Source: JAYEHL01 sp041653935
GTDB taxonomy: Bacteria; Chloroflexota; Dehalococcoidia; E44-bin15
Direction: 5' to 3'
Length of the DNA stretch: 64,000 nt
Assembly: GCA_041653935.1 (NCBI GenBank)
Contig: JBAZEO010000004.1
Coordinates: forward strand, 34,691-98,690
Shown here: positions 16,369 to 22,789 of the stretch, piece after piece
Layout: the number at the start of each line of letters is the position of its first letter
Position numbering within the stretch: the stretch's first letter is position 1
Program-made: the position numbers and the translations under genes
The notes under the pieces: generated by a model
The model's input: the letters and a program-made list of their open reading frames with translations, nothing else
Databases searched by the model: none
Told to the model about the DNA's origin: nothing

Positions 16369-16515
16369 TCACTTGGTTATTTTCTCAACCTCCCGCCTAA
16401 TCCTCATCACCGTCGCTCCCCAAGCACCGACCTTATCATCGGTCTTCTCGGTCAGGCAGCAGTCCTCGAACGTGAGGCGGTTGAGGAAGTCGAGGATTTG
16501 GTTGGTCTTGTCCAT
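16369..16515 (-). CDS. Microprotein
   Basis: Encodes 48 residues (MDKTNQILDFLNRLTFEDCC...), helical, with adjacent cysteines at 19-20. It fits exactly between its neighbours. Unknown function. Confidence 0.5.
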   Translation of the reverse strand: MDKTNQILDFLNRLTFEDCCLTEKTDDKVGAWGATVMRIRREVEKITK

Positions 16516-16520
16516 GTTGG

Positions 16521-16691
16521 TCACATTGTCGGATTACTTACTGATACTGTTATTTCGGCGCCGCAAGAAGGGCATCTGTGCGTGTAGTTTCCGTTCTTGA
16601 ATGACTGATGGGATGGGAATGAGTGTTCTGGATGTCGGCATTCTTTCGGGTCTTCTACATGGAAGTAGTTATTCTGTGATTGGTCTTTCAT
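16521..16691 (-). CDS. Small zinc-ribbon protein
   Basis: Encodes 56 residues. C18/H20 near the middle and CPSCG at 40-44 suggest a single zinc ribbon. It lies in an unbroken series of microprotein genes between 14 and 20 kb. Confidence 0.55.
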   Translation of the reverse strand: MKDQSQNNYFHVEDPKECRHPEHSFPSHQSFKNGNYTHRCPSCGAEITVSVSNPTM

Positions 16692-16696
16692 GATAG

Positions 16697-16825
16697 TTAC
16701 ATCTTATCCCCTATGTTAGACAGTTCATCAGCTATGCGTGTCAGAACAGCAGTAATGGTGAGAACAAATATCAACAATAGGCCAGACGTAAAGCATCCAA
16801 TTTCGACTTCTCTTTTCTCTGCCAT
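16697..16825 (-). CDS. Single-pass membrane microprotein
   Basis: Encodes 42 residues. Residues 12-29 (FTSGLLLIFVLTITAVLT) form a transmembrane helix between a charged N-terminus and a short polar tail. Function unknown. Confidence 0.5.
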   Translation of the reverse strand: MAEKREVEIGCFTSGLLLIFVLTITAVLTRIADELSNIGDKM

Positions 16826-16828
16826 AAT

Positions 16829-16888
16829 TTACCTAATTACCGGTATTTCCCTGCTGATTTCGCTTGAGGTCTTGGTTGGTTTGGTCAT
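16829..16888 (-). CDS. Very short ORF candidate
   Basis: Encodes 19 residues (MTKPTKTSSEISREIPVIR). It has a start and stop in register with its neighbours but is too short to support on sequence alone. Confidence 0.2.
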   Translation of the reverse strand: MTKPTKTSSEISREIPVIR

Positions 16889-16898
16889 AGTTGTTTTA

Positions 16899-17066
16899 TT
16901 AGTCCTCGTAAAACAAGTCCCTGAACCCGCTGCCATCTGGGTTTTCAGCCGTGCCGAGAAAACCATTGTCGCAAAACAAAATCAATGCCGCCTGCCAGAA
17001 CCTCATCTCGGGGTGTTCCATGAGGTAGTCGAGCAGACGTAGGGCTTTTAGTTGGTGCTTGTTCAT
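16899..17066 (-). CDS. Small helical protein
   Basis: Encodes 55 residues: a basic helical start, then LLDYLMEHPEMRFWQAALIL and an acidic tail. No family is recognised. It starts three bases before the stop of the metallopeptidase gene upstream. Confidence 0.5.
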   Translation of the reverse strand: MNKHQLKALRLLDYLMEHPEMRFWQAALILFCDNGFLGTAENPDGSGFRDLFYED

Positions 17067-17067
17067 G

Positions 17068-17442
17068 TTATCCTTTTAGCCTGTTGATTATGCAAGCAAT
17101 GGTGTCAGTAAGAAGTTCTCGCTCATCGTCAAGTTCGGTATCGGTGGTGAATCTCTTCCTACCCTTTAGGTATAGGGGGTTGGTGAGGACGTGGCACATC
17201 TCATGGAGCATGCAGCTCATGTCCAGCTTACCTTTCTTGAAGTCTAAAACAGCTTTGTCATTGAACCTTATGACATGGTTAAGGTATGGGTATCGATTGC
17301 TGATTTCGATGTATTGGCAAACGTCACTGTGCTCAAACTCGAAAGAATTGTTTGCCAGACCGAGTATAGGCTGCCACTTTCTTATCTCTCTGTTGGCCCA
17401 TTCGAGGAAATCGTTAGTGTCCTGTTGTGTAGGTTGTTCCAT
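17068..17442 (-). CDS. HExxH zinc metallopeptidase-like protein
   Basis: A 124-residue zincin-like protein. ATG 17442 (MEQPTQQ) is chosen because it sits just after the upstream stop; a longer frame would overlap that gene. The catalytic motif is LHEMCH (H80, E81, H84), followed by an acidic stretch (ELDDERELL) where a third zinc ligand could lie. The small size matches minimal phage zincins. Its C-terminal third is duplicated at 15726. Substrate unknown. Confidence 0.65.
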   Translation of the reverse strand: MEQPTQQDTNDFLEWANREIRKWQPILGLANNSFEFEHSDVCQYIEISNRYPYLNHVIRFNDKAVLDFKKGKLDMSCMLHEMCHVLTNPLYLKGRKRFTTDTELDDERELLTDTIACIINRLKG

Positions 17443-17446
17443 ACCC

Positions 17447-17896
17447 CTAGTTATACCTCCCACACATCTCGGCGTGCCTGATCGCAATCTCCGAGAATGC
17501 CTTGGCCTTGGCTTCAGTGGGGAAATATTGGTCGAAATATATTTGGTCAGAAGAAATAGTACATTTTTCAATCTCACCAGTATCAGTCGTCGTGTACCAA
17601 GCCTCATTATCCTTTTTTGGCAGCCAGCGACTAGCTTCCGTCACGGCGCAAAGGTACTCGAAGTGAAGCCTTGCGTCTTCCAGTCCTTGTGAAGTATTGG
17701 GGAAGATACCTAGGCGTGCGTGGTTAGAGGTTTCTTGTTCATAGCCATTAACGCACGCAACGATACCATCAGATTTGTCTAGGTCAATCGACCAGTAACC
17801 TTCATTGTGCTTCGGCATCCACCTATCCTTGATTTCCCTGATTACCTCGACCTCATACGTCTTTCCGTCCTCTGCCTTGATTATTTTTGTGGGCAT
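17447..17896 (-). CDS. Hypothetical protein
   Basis: Encodes 149 residues, unrecognised. It is rich in aromatic and acidic residues (EGYWSIDLDKSDGIV, DNEAWYTTTDTG) and ends in a helical segment with HAEMCGRYN. No catalytic motif is obvious. Confidence 0.55.
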   Translation of the reverse strand: MPTKIIKAEDGKTYEVEVIREIKDRWMPKHNEGYWSIDLDKSDGIVACVNGYEQETSNHARLGIFPNTSQGLEDARLHFEYLCAVTEASRWLPKKDNEAWYTTTDTGEIEKCTISSDQIYFDQYFPTEAKAKAFSEIAIRHAEMCGRYN

Positions 17897-17898
17897 AA

Positions 17899-18039
17899 CT
17901 ACACGTTAAAGTAAATTACCTTGCCGCACTTGACGCATATCTTATTTGGTTTGCAAACTCCTTTGTTAGAACAAAGGCATGTACTATATAACCAGCGATG
18001 CCGACAGAACAGTCTCCTGATGTATTTGAGTAGCTTCAT
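17899..18039 (-). CDS. Small zinc-ribbon protein
   Basis: Encodes 46 residues. A basic N-terminus (MKLLKYIRRLFC) is followed by CLC and CVKCGK, enough for one zinc site. Its ATG overlaps the stop of the upstream zinc protein (ATGA). Confidence 0.5.
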   Translation of the reverse strand: MKLLKYIRRLFCRHRWLYSTCLCSNKGVCKPNKICVKCGKVIYFNV

Positions 18040-18209
18040 ATGCAGACAATTGGCGACATTTTCTTAATGCAGTCAACGCAGACGTACCTGCCACCTTCCA
18101 GAGCCCTGATGTTGGAGTCTGTCATGTATGCCGTAAAAACTAACCCTTTACAGACAGGACAGTGGACTTGGACTTCGTGCTTTTCCTCAATGGTTTTGTT
18201 TCTGGTCAT
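18036..18209 (-). CDS. Small zinc-ribbon protein
   Basis: Encodes 57 residues. CPVC (17-20) and CVDC (44-47) form a four-cysteine ribbon around a short loop. Start and stop overlap both neighbours (ATGA junctions), so it belongs to a coupled run of genes. Confidence 0.6.
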   Translation of the reverse strand: MTRNKTIEEKHEVQVHCPVCKGLVFTAYMTDSNIRALEGGRYVCVDCIKKMSPIVCI

Positions 18210-18529
18210 ATCTCATTCTCTGTCAGGCCGCTTTGGGCTAGTTTAGAGCCTTGAATATCAATAATATTTCTCGCCCTTTCGATGCCTCCGTTCCATTGTT
18301 CATTGCCATCGATACGTTTACCCATGATGATAGATTTTGTTTTCTCCAGCCACTTCTTTTCTTCATTTTTTGCCTTCCGCCACGTCCTCTCCCGTTCCTC
18401 GGCTAGGGCTTGGGCAATCACTTTTGCCAGTTCGGAACAGCACTTGCAGTTATCAAACTTAACGTCGCAGTAAGAGTGCTTCTTGGCGATGTCTTCTGCC
18501 CTCTCGATGTCCTGTTGTGTCGGTGTCAT
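18206..18529 (-). CDS. Hypothetical helical protein
   Basis: Encodes 107 residues. A Cys cluster (C21, C28, CKCC region) is followed by a long Glu/Lys/Arg helix (LAEERERTWRKAKNEEKKW). Similar frames beginning MTPTQQDIERAEDIAKK occur in phage gene lists as unknown proteins. No function is visible. Confidence 0.55.
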   Translation of the reverse strand: MTPTQQDIERAEDIAKKHSYCDVKFDNCKCCSELAKVIAQALAEERERTWRKAKNEEKKWLEKTKSIIMGKRIDGNEQWNGGIERARNIIDIQGSKLAQSGLTENEI

Positions 18530-18532
18530 AGG

Positions 18533-18811
18533 TCACTTGCGGTCACGTATTAGCTGTACGGCGGCGGTAGCGTCATTGAGCATTGAGTCGTATACGTTCG
18601 TGCAGTTTGTCTTGTACGCGTTTTCCACCGCCCTCTCCACCGCCTCAGCCCCGCGAAGCTCAGCGTCGTTGACTGCCTTGGAGACCAGTTCCTTCACCGA
18701 ATCCAAGTCAACATGTATTGCGTTGTCGTTGATTTCATTGTCCCTGACCATCGAACGGAACGGCTTGAGGCTGTCGATTTCAGCCATTACGTCGTTTAGC
18801 GTATTAGGCAT
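18533..18811 (-). CDS. Hypothetical helical protein
   Basis: Encodes 92 residues, acidic and helical throughout. No motif is recognised. It is cleanly spaced between its neighbours. Confidence 0.55.
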   Translation of the reverse strand: MPNTLNDVMAEIDSLKPFRSMVRDNEINDNAIHVDLDSVKELVSKAVNDAELRGAEAVERAVENAYKTNCTNVYDSMLNDATAAVQLIRDRK

Positions 18812-18812
18812 A

Positions 18813-18959
18813 TTATTTACCAGTCAAGTAGAATGTCATCCTTTCCACGAATGACCCAAAGTTAGTGAGAATTATCCACAATCCGACAACCGCGATTATT
18901 GACGTGAGGCAGCCGAAGCATGAGCAGGAAACGTTGCCGTTGTTATCGATGTCTTGCAT
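18813..18959 (-). CDS. Membrane microprotein with cysteine cluster
   Basis: Encodes 48 residues. CSCFGC (12-17) is directly followed by a transmembrane helix (SIIAVVGLWIILTNF). The cysteines could be a lipid or metal site next to the membrane. Function unknown. Confidence 0.5.
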   Translation of the reverse strand: MQDIDNNGNVSCSCFGCLTSIIAVVGLWIILTNFGSFVERMTFYLTGK

Positions 18960-18963
18960 ATAA

Positions 18964-19155
18964 CTATCTCTCGCAGACCGTCACGCTGATGTCCTTGGGG
19001 TCGAACACGCCGATTATCTCGAATGGTGACGAGCACCCAAGGGCGACCGCATGGACGTATGCCTTACCGAAGGTGTCGAACTCAATACGCTTGTTGTCTT
19101 TGTCGGTAGCGAAGTAGTACTGATGGATTGGGACGAACAGGATTGCGTATTTCAT
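18964..19155 (-). CDS. Small hypothetical protein
   Basis: Encodes 63 residues with mixed strands and an aromatic N-terminal half. No motif is recognised. Confidence 0.5.
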   Translation of the reverse strand: MKYAILFVPIHQYYFATDKDNKRIEFDTFGKAYVHAVALGCSSPFEIIGVFDPKDISVTVCER

Positions 19156-19158
19156 ATC

Positions 19159-19434
19159 TTACTTGTTCAACCCCAGCATGTAGTCGCACGCCTCGGGTGT
19201 GGTGAGTATCGTGTCGATGCTGTTTGTCTTTGGGCAGTCAACGAATCCTTGCGAGCGAAGGGAGTCATTGTATCTTTCAAAATCTAAATATAATCTTATG
19301 AGTCCATTAACGGAAACTCCGATTAGGAGAAGCGCCGCAAAGATGAACGGACTTGGGTCGTTACTGCCTTTTGATTCCTTCCATGCCCCGTAGAACACGA
19401 GTGCTACGGCTAGGATTACGAGTAGGTATGTCAT
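19159..19434 (-). CDS. Two-pass membrane protein
   Basis: Encodes 91 residues. Hydrophobic segments at about 2-18 and 30-48 flank a short polar loop, and the C-terminal half is polar with two cysteines. It is part of a run of small membrane proteins (18.8-19.8 kb). Confidence 0.55.
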   Translation of the reverse strand: MTYLLVILAVALVFYGAWKESKGSNDPSPFIFAALLLIGVSVNGLIRLYLDFERYNDSLRSQGFVDCPKTNSIDTILTTPEACDYMLGLNK

Positions 19435-19580
19435 ATTTCCTTGGTTAAGTCATGAACCGCCATTCCGTAAACGAAGGCAATAGCTAAGTCCCATCCATCT
19501 ATCCTGTAGCGCCTCAAGATGCCATAGGCAACGAACAGCAGGACCATGTAGGAACAGACGTAAAATCTTTTCTTTGTCAT
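19431..19580 (-). CDS. Membrane microprotein
   Basis: About 49 residues from ATG 19580 (MTKKRFYVCSY), chosen over an upstream start that overlaps the previous gene. Residues 7-20 form one hydrophobic segment. Its stop overlaps the next gene's start. Confidence 0.45.
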   Translation of the reverse strand: MTKKRFYVCSYMVLLFVAYGILRRYRIDGWDLAIAFVYGMAVHDLTKEI

Positions 19581-19594
19581 ATCTTTATTTACAT

Positions 19595-19786
19595 CTAAAG
19601 GAATCGGTAAAACACGTATGTGTCGAAGATGATTGGGCTTTTCGGACATACGATTGCGCCTTCCTCTAGCGGTGAAGTCCAGCAGTCGCTTGGTCTGGTG
19701 AACCTAACAGTTTTGCCGGCTAGGAACCCAAAGCTGAGTATCGACAACGCCATAACGACACCGAACGCAAGTTTCTTTATTTCCAT
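19595..19786 (-). CDS. Small exported or membrane-anchored protein
   Basis: Encodes 63 residues. Residues 5-24 look like a signal anchor (LAFGVVMALSILSFGFLAG), followed by a short domain with two cysteines that could form a disulfide outside the cytoplasm. Confidence 0.5.
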   Translation of the reverse strand: MEIKKLAFGVVMALSILSFGFLAGKTVRFTRPSDCWTSPLEEGAIVCPKSPIIFDTYVFYRFL

Positions 19787-19809
19787 ATCTCCTTGGTTAA
19801 TTTAGCGGA

Positions 19810-20058
19810 TTATTTACTTTTCCAGTCTGGGAAATACTTATCGAGCATTTGGATGCAGTCTTCTTCAGCTTCTTTCTTCGTCCTACCCCTACCACCAGCT
19901 TGGGCTACAGTTGTCTTATCTTCCGTATAAATATAGTTGACGAACCAAAATGATTTTTCTATCAAATGCCCACACTCACTGCATCTTTCTGCTTCTTCTC
20001 TATTCCACGTCTTGACGCATTTTTTGCCGCCAAGGACTAGGTTTTTTGGTAGTGTCAT
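19810..20058 (-). CDS. Small zinc-ribbon protein
   Basis: Encodes 82 residues. CSECGH at about 26-31 with C14 nearby suggests a zinc site. The C-terminal half is charged and helical. Unknown function. Confidence 0.5.
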   Translation of the reverse strand: MTLPKNLVLGGKKCVKTWNREEAERCSECGHLIEKSFWFVNYIYTEDKTTVAQAGGRGRTKKEAEEDCIQMLDKYFPDWKSK

Positions 20059-20088
20059 ATTCTTTGGAATTGGTTATTTTCCCTCTCC

Positions 20089-20165
20089 TGCTCGGGAATG
20101 AAGCATTTACCAACACGTGCTCCATTTGCTCCCGAGCATGAGACGGGAGGCGAGTTGATGCTCGC
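20089..20165. repeat. Two adjacent hairpins in an intergenic gap
   Basis: A 9-bp inverted repeat (TGCTCGGGA at 20089-20097 with TCCCGAGCA at 20130-20138) is followed by a 6-bp hairpin (GGCGAG/CTCGCC at 20148-20165). The segment may be a structured leader for the 19810 gene. There is no T-run. Confidence 0.4.
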
Positions 20166-20237
20166 CAGCTGCATTGTCTATTTGAACGCAAGCCACATTA
20201 ACACAGCAAAATAGATTGCAGCTGCCGTGTCTTTACC

Positions 20238-20324
20238 TCAGATCAGTGGTTTTGACAGAAATACTACGATTGCGATCATTACCATCAATTTCAGTAAGCA
20301 GATTATCAATTCTTGAGTTTCCAT
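20238..20324 (-). CDS. Membrane microprotein candidate
   Basis: Encodes 28 residues (METQELIICLLKLMVMIAIV...), nearly all one hydrophobic helix. Plausible as a phage membrane peptide, but short. Confidence 0.35.
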   Translation of the reverse strand: METQELIICLLKLMVMIAIVVFLSKPLI

Positions 20325-20351
20325 GATGTTGATGTTATTTTAATCCGTCTT

Positions 20352-20444
20352 TCATTCGCTCCCGTCCTCGTCATACCCAGGTGCGTACTCATTCGGACCT
20401 AGGTCGTCGTTGACCGGCGATTGTTCCTCTGTTTCTTCTGGCAT
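20352..20444 (-). CDS. Acidic microprotein candidate
   Basis: Encodes 30 residues (MPEETEEQSPVNDDLG...), very acidic and probably disordered. The start lies after a CA/T-rich leader. Too short to assign. Confidence 0.3.
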   Translation of the reverse strand: MPEETEEQSPVNDDLGPNEYAPGYDEDGSE

Positions 20445-20480
20445 GCGCTTGAAGTTAGGTTATAAATGAGCCTAAGAATT

Positions 20481-20987
20481 TCATAATTTAATTTCTACTG
20501 TGACGATAGTATCGTTCCTACTTCCGCCATGCGGGACAAGCAGTATCTTGGTCATCTCGAAGCCCCTGTTCTTTCCGAGTCCCATGCTGTTCCAGCCGAA
20601 GCAGATGACCTTGCCTCCATTCTTGGTAATGCGGTTAATCTCGTCCTTGATTGCCGACCAGTAGCCCATGTTCGCCACGTTGATTTCCAGCTTCTCCTTT
20701 CCGTAGGACTTGTAGCACTCGGCGGCTTGGCTGATTGAATACGGCGGGTCGAACAGAACGCCATCAAAGGACTCGCTGGGCTGGACTTTCAGAAACTCCA
20801 AGGCGTCCATGTGGTGCGTGGTGTCACGCTCGGGATTAAGGTCGTTGGTGATGGTCGCTGGTGACAGCCAGCCGGCAAATGGGTCGCACCAAAGGCCGTC
20901 CGTGACTTCCTCTTTCAGCAAGGCCGCAATCGGGATTATGCTGAACGTTTTTGAATTTGGCATCGCCCATTTTCGTTCTATTCTCAT
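20481..20987 (-). CDS. Orphan DNA methyltransferase
   Basis: A 168-residue Rossmann-fold methyltransferase. The SAM motif is CDPFAGW (D35-G39), and the catalytic motif IV is FDPPYS (D80-Y83). That combination is typical of amino-methylating (N6-adenine or N4-cytosine) enzymes. It is short for the family, with no visible target-recognition domain. No nuclease gene is adjacent, so it may protect phage DNA or regulate expression. A second methyltransferase with a nuclease lies at 36.8 kb. Confidence 0.75.
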   Translation of the reverse strand: MRIERKWAMPNSKTFSIIPIAALLKEEVTDGLWCDPFAGWLSPATITNDLNPERDTTHHMDALEFLKVQPSESFDGVLFDPPYSISQAAECYKSYGKEKLEINVANMGYWSAIKDEINRITKNGGKVICFGWNSMGLGKNRGFEMTKILLVPHGGSRNDTIVTVEIKL

Positions 20988-21003
20988 AAATATTATGTAA
21001 ATG

Positions 21004-21030
21004 TGGGGGCAGGGCTAGACCGTACCCCCA
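21004..21030. repeat. Intercistronic hairpin, copy 1
   Basis: TGGGGG and CCCCCA arms enclose a 15-base loop. About 45 bases around it are nearly identical to 21474-21520. Both copies lie 5' or 3' of small genes and lack T-runs. Confidence 0.5.
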
Positions 21031-21110
21031 GAAGAAAGAGCTACCCGAGAAAGACGTACCTGACGCTCATGCCGCTCCACCTGCGTCTGCTCATCGGTTT
21101 CGTCTGACAT
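21015..21110 (-). CDS. Microprotein candidate
   Basis: Encodes 31 residues (MSDETDEQTQVERHERQV...). The end of the frame lies inside the repeated hairpin, so it may be a leader peptide or a chance frame. Confidence 0.25.
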   Translation of the reverse strand: MSDETDEQTQVERHERQVRLSRVALSSGGTV

Positions 21111-21114
21111 GAGA

Positions 21115-21462
21115 TTATCGTTTAGACTCGGTGAGTGAGTCTAGGGCTTCAACAACCAAATCGTAAGCGTCAGTATCCTTTAGCGACTCCCCGCAATCAC
21201 ATACACTAGCCTTAAGGTCTAACTCTATTCTTTTTAGCTGTTCCAAATACTTGTCCATCTGCCTGTCAAGCTCGGACTGGATGAAGGTCTTGACCACGAC
21301 CTCATCGTTAACTACATCATGAGAGCAAGTGTGGTAGCACCCTGAACCTCCGCAACCGTTTTCTCCACCTCCGCAACATCCATCTTTATCACATTGGATT
21401 AGCTCTTTGTCGAACCTATCCTGCCATGTTTCCTTGGGTTGTAGGTCGTTTATATTGGTCAT
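21115..21462 (-). CDS. Cysteine-rich protein
   Basis: Encodes 115 residues. Residues 24-46 hold CDKDGCCGGGENGCGGSGC, then CYHTCSH, a dense metal- or disulfide-forming cluster. A long helix follows, and a CDCG pair lies near 88. No known family is recognised. The hairpin copy 2 lies upstream. Confidence 0.55.
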   Translation of the reverse strand: MTNINDLQPKETWQDRFDKELIQCDKDGCCGGGENGCGGSGCYHTCSHDVVNDEVVVKTFIQSELDRQMDKYLEQLKRIELDLKASVCDCGESLKDTDAYDLVVEALDSLTESKR

Positions 21463-21479
21463 ATTAGTTTAGGTAAATG

Positions 21480-21577
21480 TGGGGGCAGGGCTAGACCGTA
21501 CCCCCAAGAAAAGAGCTATCCGCTATGGGTGACTAACCCACCGCACGCCACCGACGTAAATCGGCGGTAGCGAGGGG
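21480..21577 (-). ncRNA. Multi-hairpin leader including hairpin copy 2
   Basis: On the - strand this 98-base gap can form three successive hairpins: CCGCCGA/TCGGTGG (7 bp, one G-U), TGGGT/ACCCA (5 bp) and TGGGGG/CCCCCA (copy of the element at 21004). It is the 5' leader of the Cys-rich gene. A regulatory RNA is possible but unproven. Confidence 0.4.
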
Positions 21578-22018
21578 CTAGCTGAGTAGCTTCCTAATCC
21601 CGTCTGCCGCAGTCCGCATGTCAGTTACATTGGCGGTTAGTGCGTCACGCTTCTTGGTGTCCGAAGCGATGAGCCTGTCGAGGCGTGCCAGTTCAGCGGT
21701 CATGTCCTTGGTTAGCTTTGGCGAGAGGACTGACTTTTTCTTGGGCTGATTTGGTGTCGGGTATGGTGCAAGGTCTGACCATCCCACCCACTGTTCTTCG
21801 CCTGTATCAGTGGACCTAAATCGTGGACAAGATGAGCCATCGTCGTTACATAGCTTCAACGCCTCGCCTAAAGCAAACTCATGATTACTTTTATTTCCGA
21901 CGACCACATACACCTTTCCTGATATCTCCTCTGGCTCGCCGAGTTCCTTACGTGTCTTGTCTTCTGGAAACGGCGTCAGCTTGCTGATTTGTTCCGACGT
22001 GAGTTTTGGGTATTGCAT
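21578..22018 (-). CDS. Hypothetical protein, paralogue of the next gene
   Basis: Encodes 146 residues. A beta domain (KVYVVVGNKSNHEFALGEAL ... WVGWSDLAPYP) is followed by a coiled coil (MTAELARLDRLIAS...). The gene at 22024 has the same order and matching positions, so the two arose by tandem duplication. Function unknown. Confidence 0.55.
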   Translation of the reverse strand: MQYPKLTSEQISKLTPFPEDKTRKELGEPEEISGKVYVVVGNKSNHEFALGEALKLCNDDGSSCPRFRSTDTGEEQWVGWSDLAPYPTPNQPKKKSVLSPKLTKDMTAELARLDRLIASDTKKRDALTANVTDMRTAADGIRKLLS

Positions 22019-22023
22019 GATGG

Positions 22024-22431
22024 TTAGTGTTCAAGCCTCCTTAATGCCTCCTTGTTGGCCTCAAGCCTATCGATTAAATGCTCGTTCCTTGCAATCAGTT
22101 TCCTCAACCTATCTGCTTCATCGTCCCTAGCCTTGATGTATTCCTTGGAGTAGGTTTGCGTCTTTTTCTTAGTGGCTTCCTCTTTGGCTTCTTCTGGAAG
22201 GTAGGCTAATTGGCTCCAACACCAAGGATGAAGAGACACATCCTTGGTATGAATGAACCAAGGCCAAAAAGTTTCATCATCTTCTTTTAACTTGATAACT
22301 TCGCCAAGATTTTTTTCATCATTAGCACCTTGTTTAACAACCACGAACTTTCGCTTCAGGTCTATCCCAAGCATTGTCGCGTTCTTTCCTCTTGCGAACG
22401 GCTTTAGGTCTTTCCAGTTTTCGTATCGCAT
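22024..22431 (-). CDS. Hypothetical protein, paralogue of 21578
   Basis: Encodes 135 residues. KFVVVKQGANDEKNLGEVIKL and WCWSQLAYLP align with the same places in the downstream neighbour. A basic linker and a coiled coil (ARDDEADRLRKLIARNEHL) end the protein. A small SH3-like or Trp-rich binding domain plus an oligomerising helix is inferred. Confidence 0.55.
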   Translation of the reverse strand: MRYENWKDLKPFARGKNATMLGIDLKRKFVVVKQGANDEKNLGEVIKLKEDDETFWPWFIHTKDVSLHPWCWSQLAYLPEEAKEEATKKKTQTYSKEYIKARDDEADRLRKLIARNEHLIDRLEANKEALRRLEH

Positions 22432-22479
22432 ACCTAGAATGTTACTGCCGCCCCATCGATCAGGAGCGTGATTAATCTC

Positions 22480-22788
22480 CTACTTGTGGTTCAATACCAA
22501 GTCATAAAGGTCATCCAGCGTCTCGGACGGGATCTCTTTCTTGTCCTTGTCGAATGCCGTTATTTCTTTACTTGTGCCGAATCCCTTCTCGTATACCCAC
22601 CAGGAGATCCATTCACCGCTGTCCTCCATTGCCGCCTCGATCGCCTCAAGCGCCAGTGATGAGCCCCTAGTGAATATCACGTATGAGTCCTCGCTGAACT
22701 CCTCCACGGCCTGGCTGAACTTCCTCTCCCTTTCATCCAGCTCCCTGAACTTTCCCATCAGATCCTTGAACTTTTCCAGCGTGATCAT
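22480..22788 (-). CDS. Hypothetical helical protein beside the TnpB element
   Basis: Encodes 102 residues, acidic and helical, with a Trp-rich centre (SGEWISWWVYEKGFG). Its start lies nine bases from the right-end hairpin of the IS element, so the insertion may have replaced its native leader. Confidence 0.55.
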   Translation of the reverse strand: MITLEKFKDLMGKFRELDERERKFSQAVEEFSEDSYVIFTRGSSLALEAIEAAMEDSGEWISWWVYEKGFGTSKEITAFDKDKKEIPSETLDDLYDLVLNHK

Positions 22789-22789
22789 G

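Noticed and set aside
20000..20191. 63-residue - strand frame
   Set aside because: It overlaps the zinc-ribbon gene at 19810 and covers a hairpin region.
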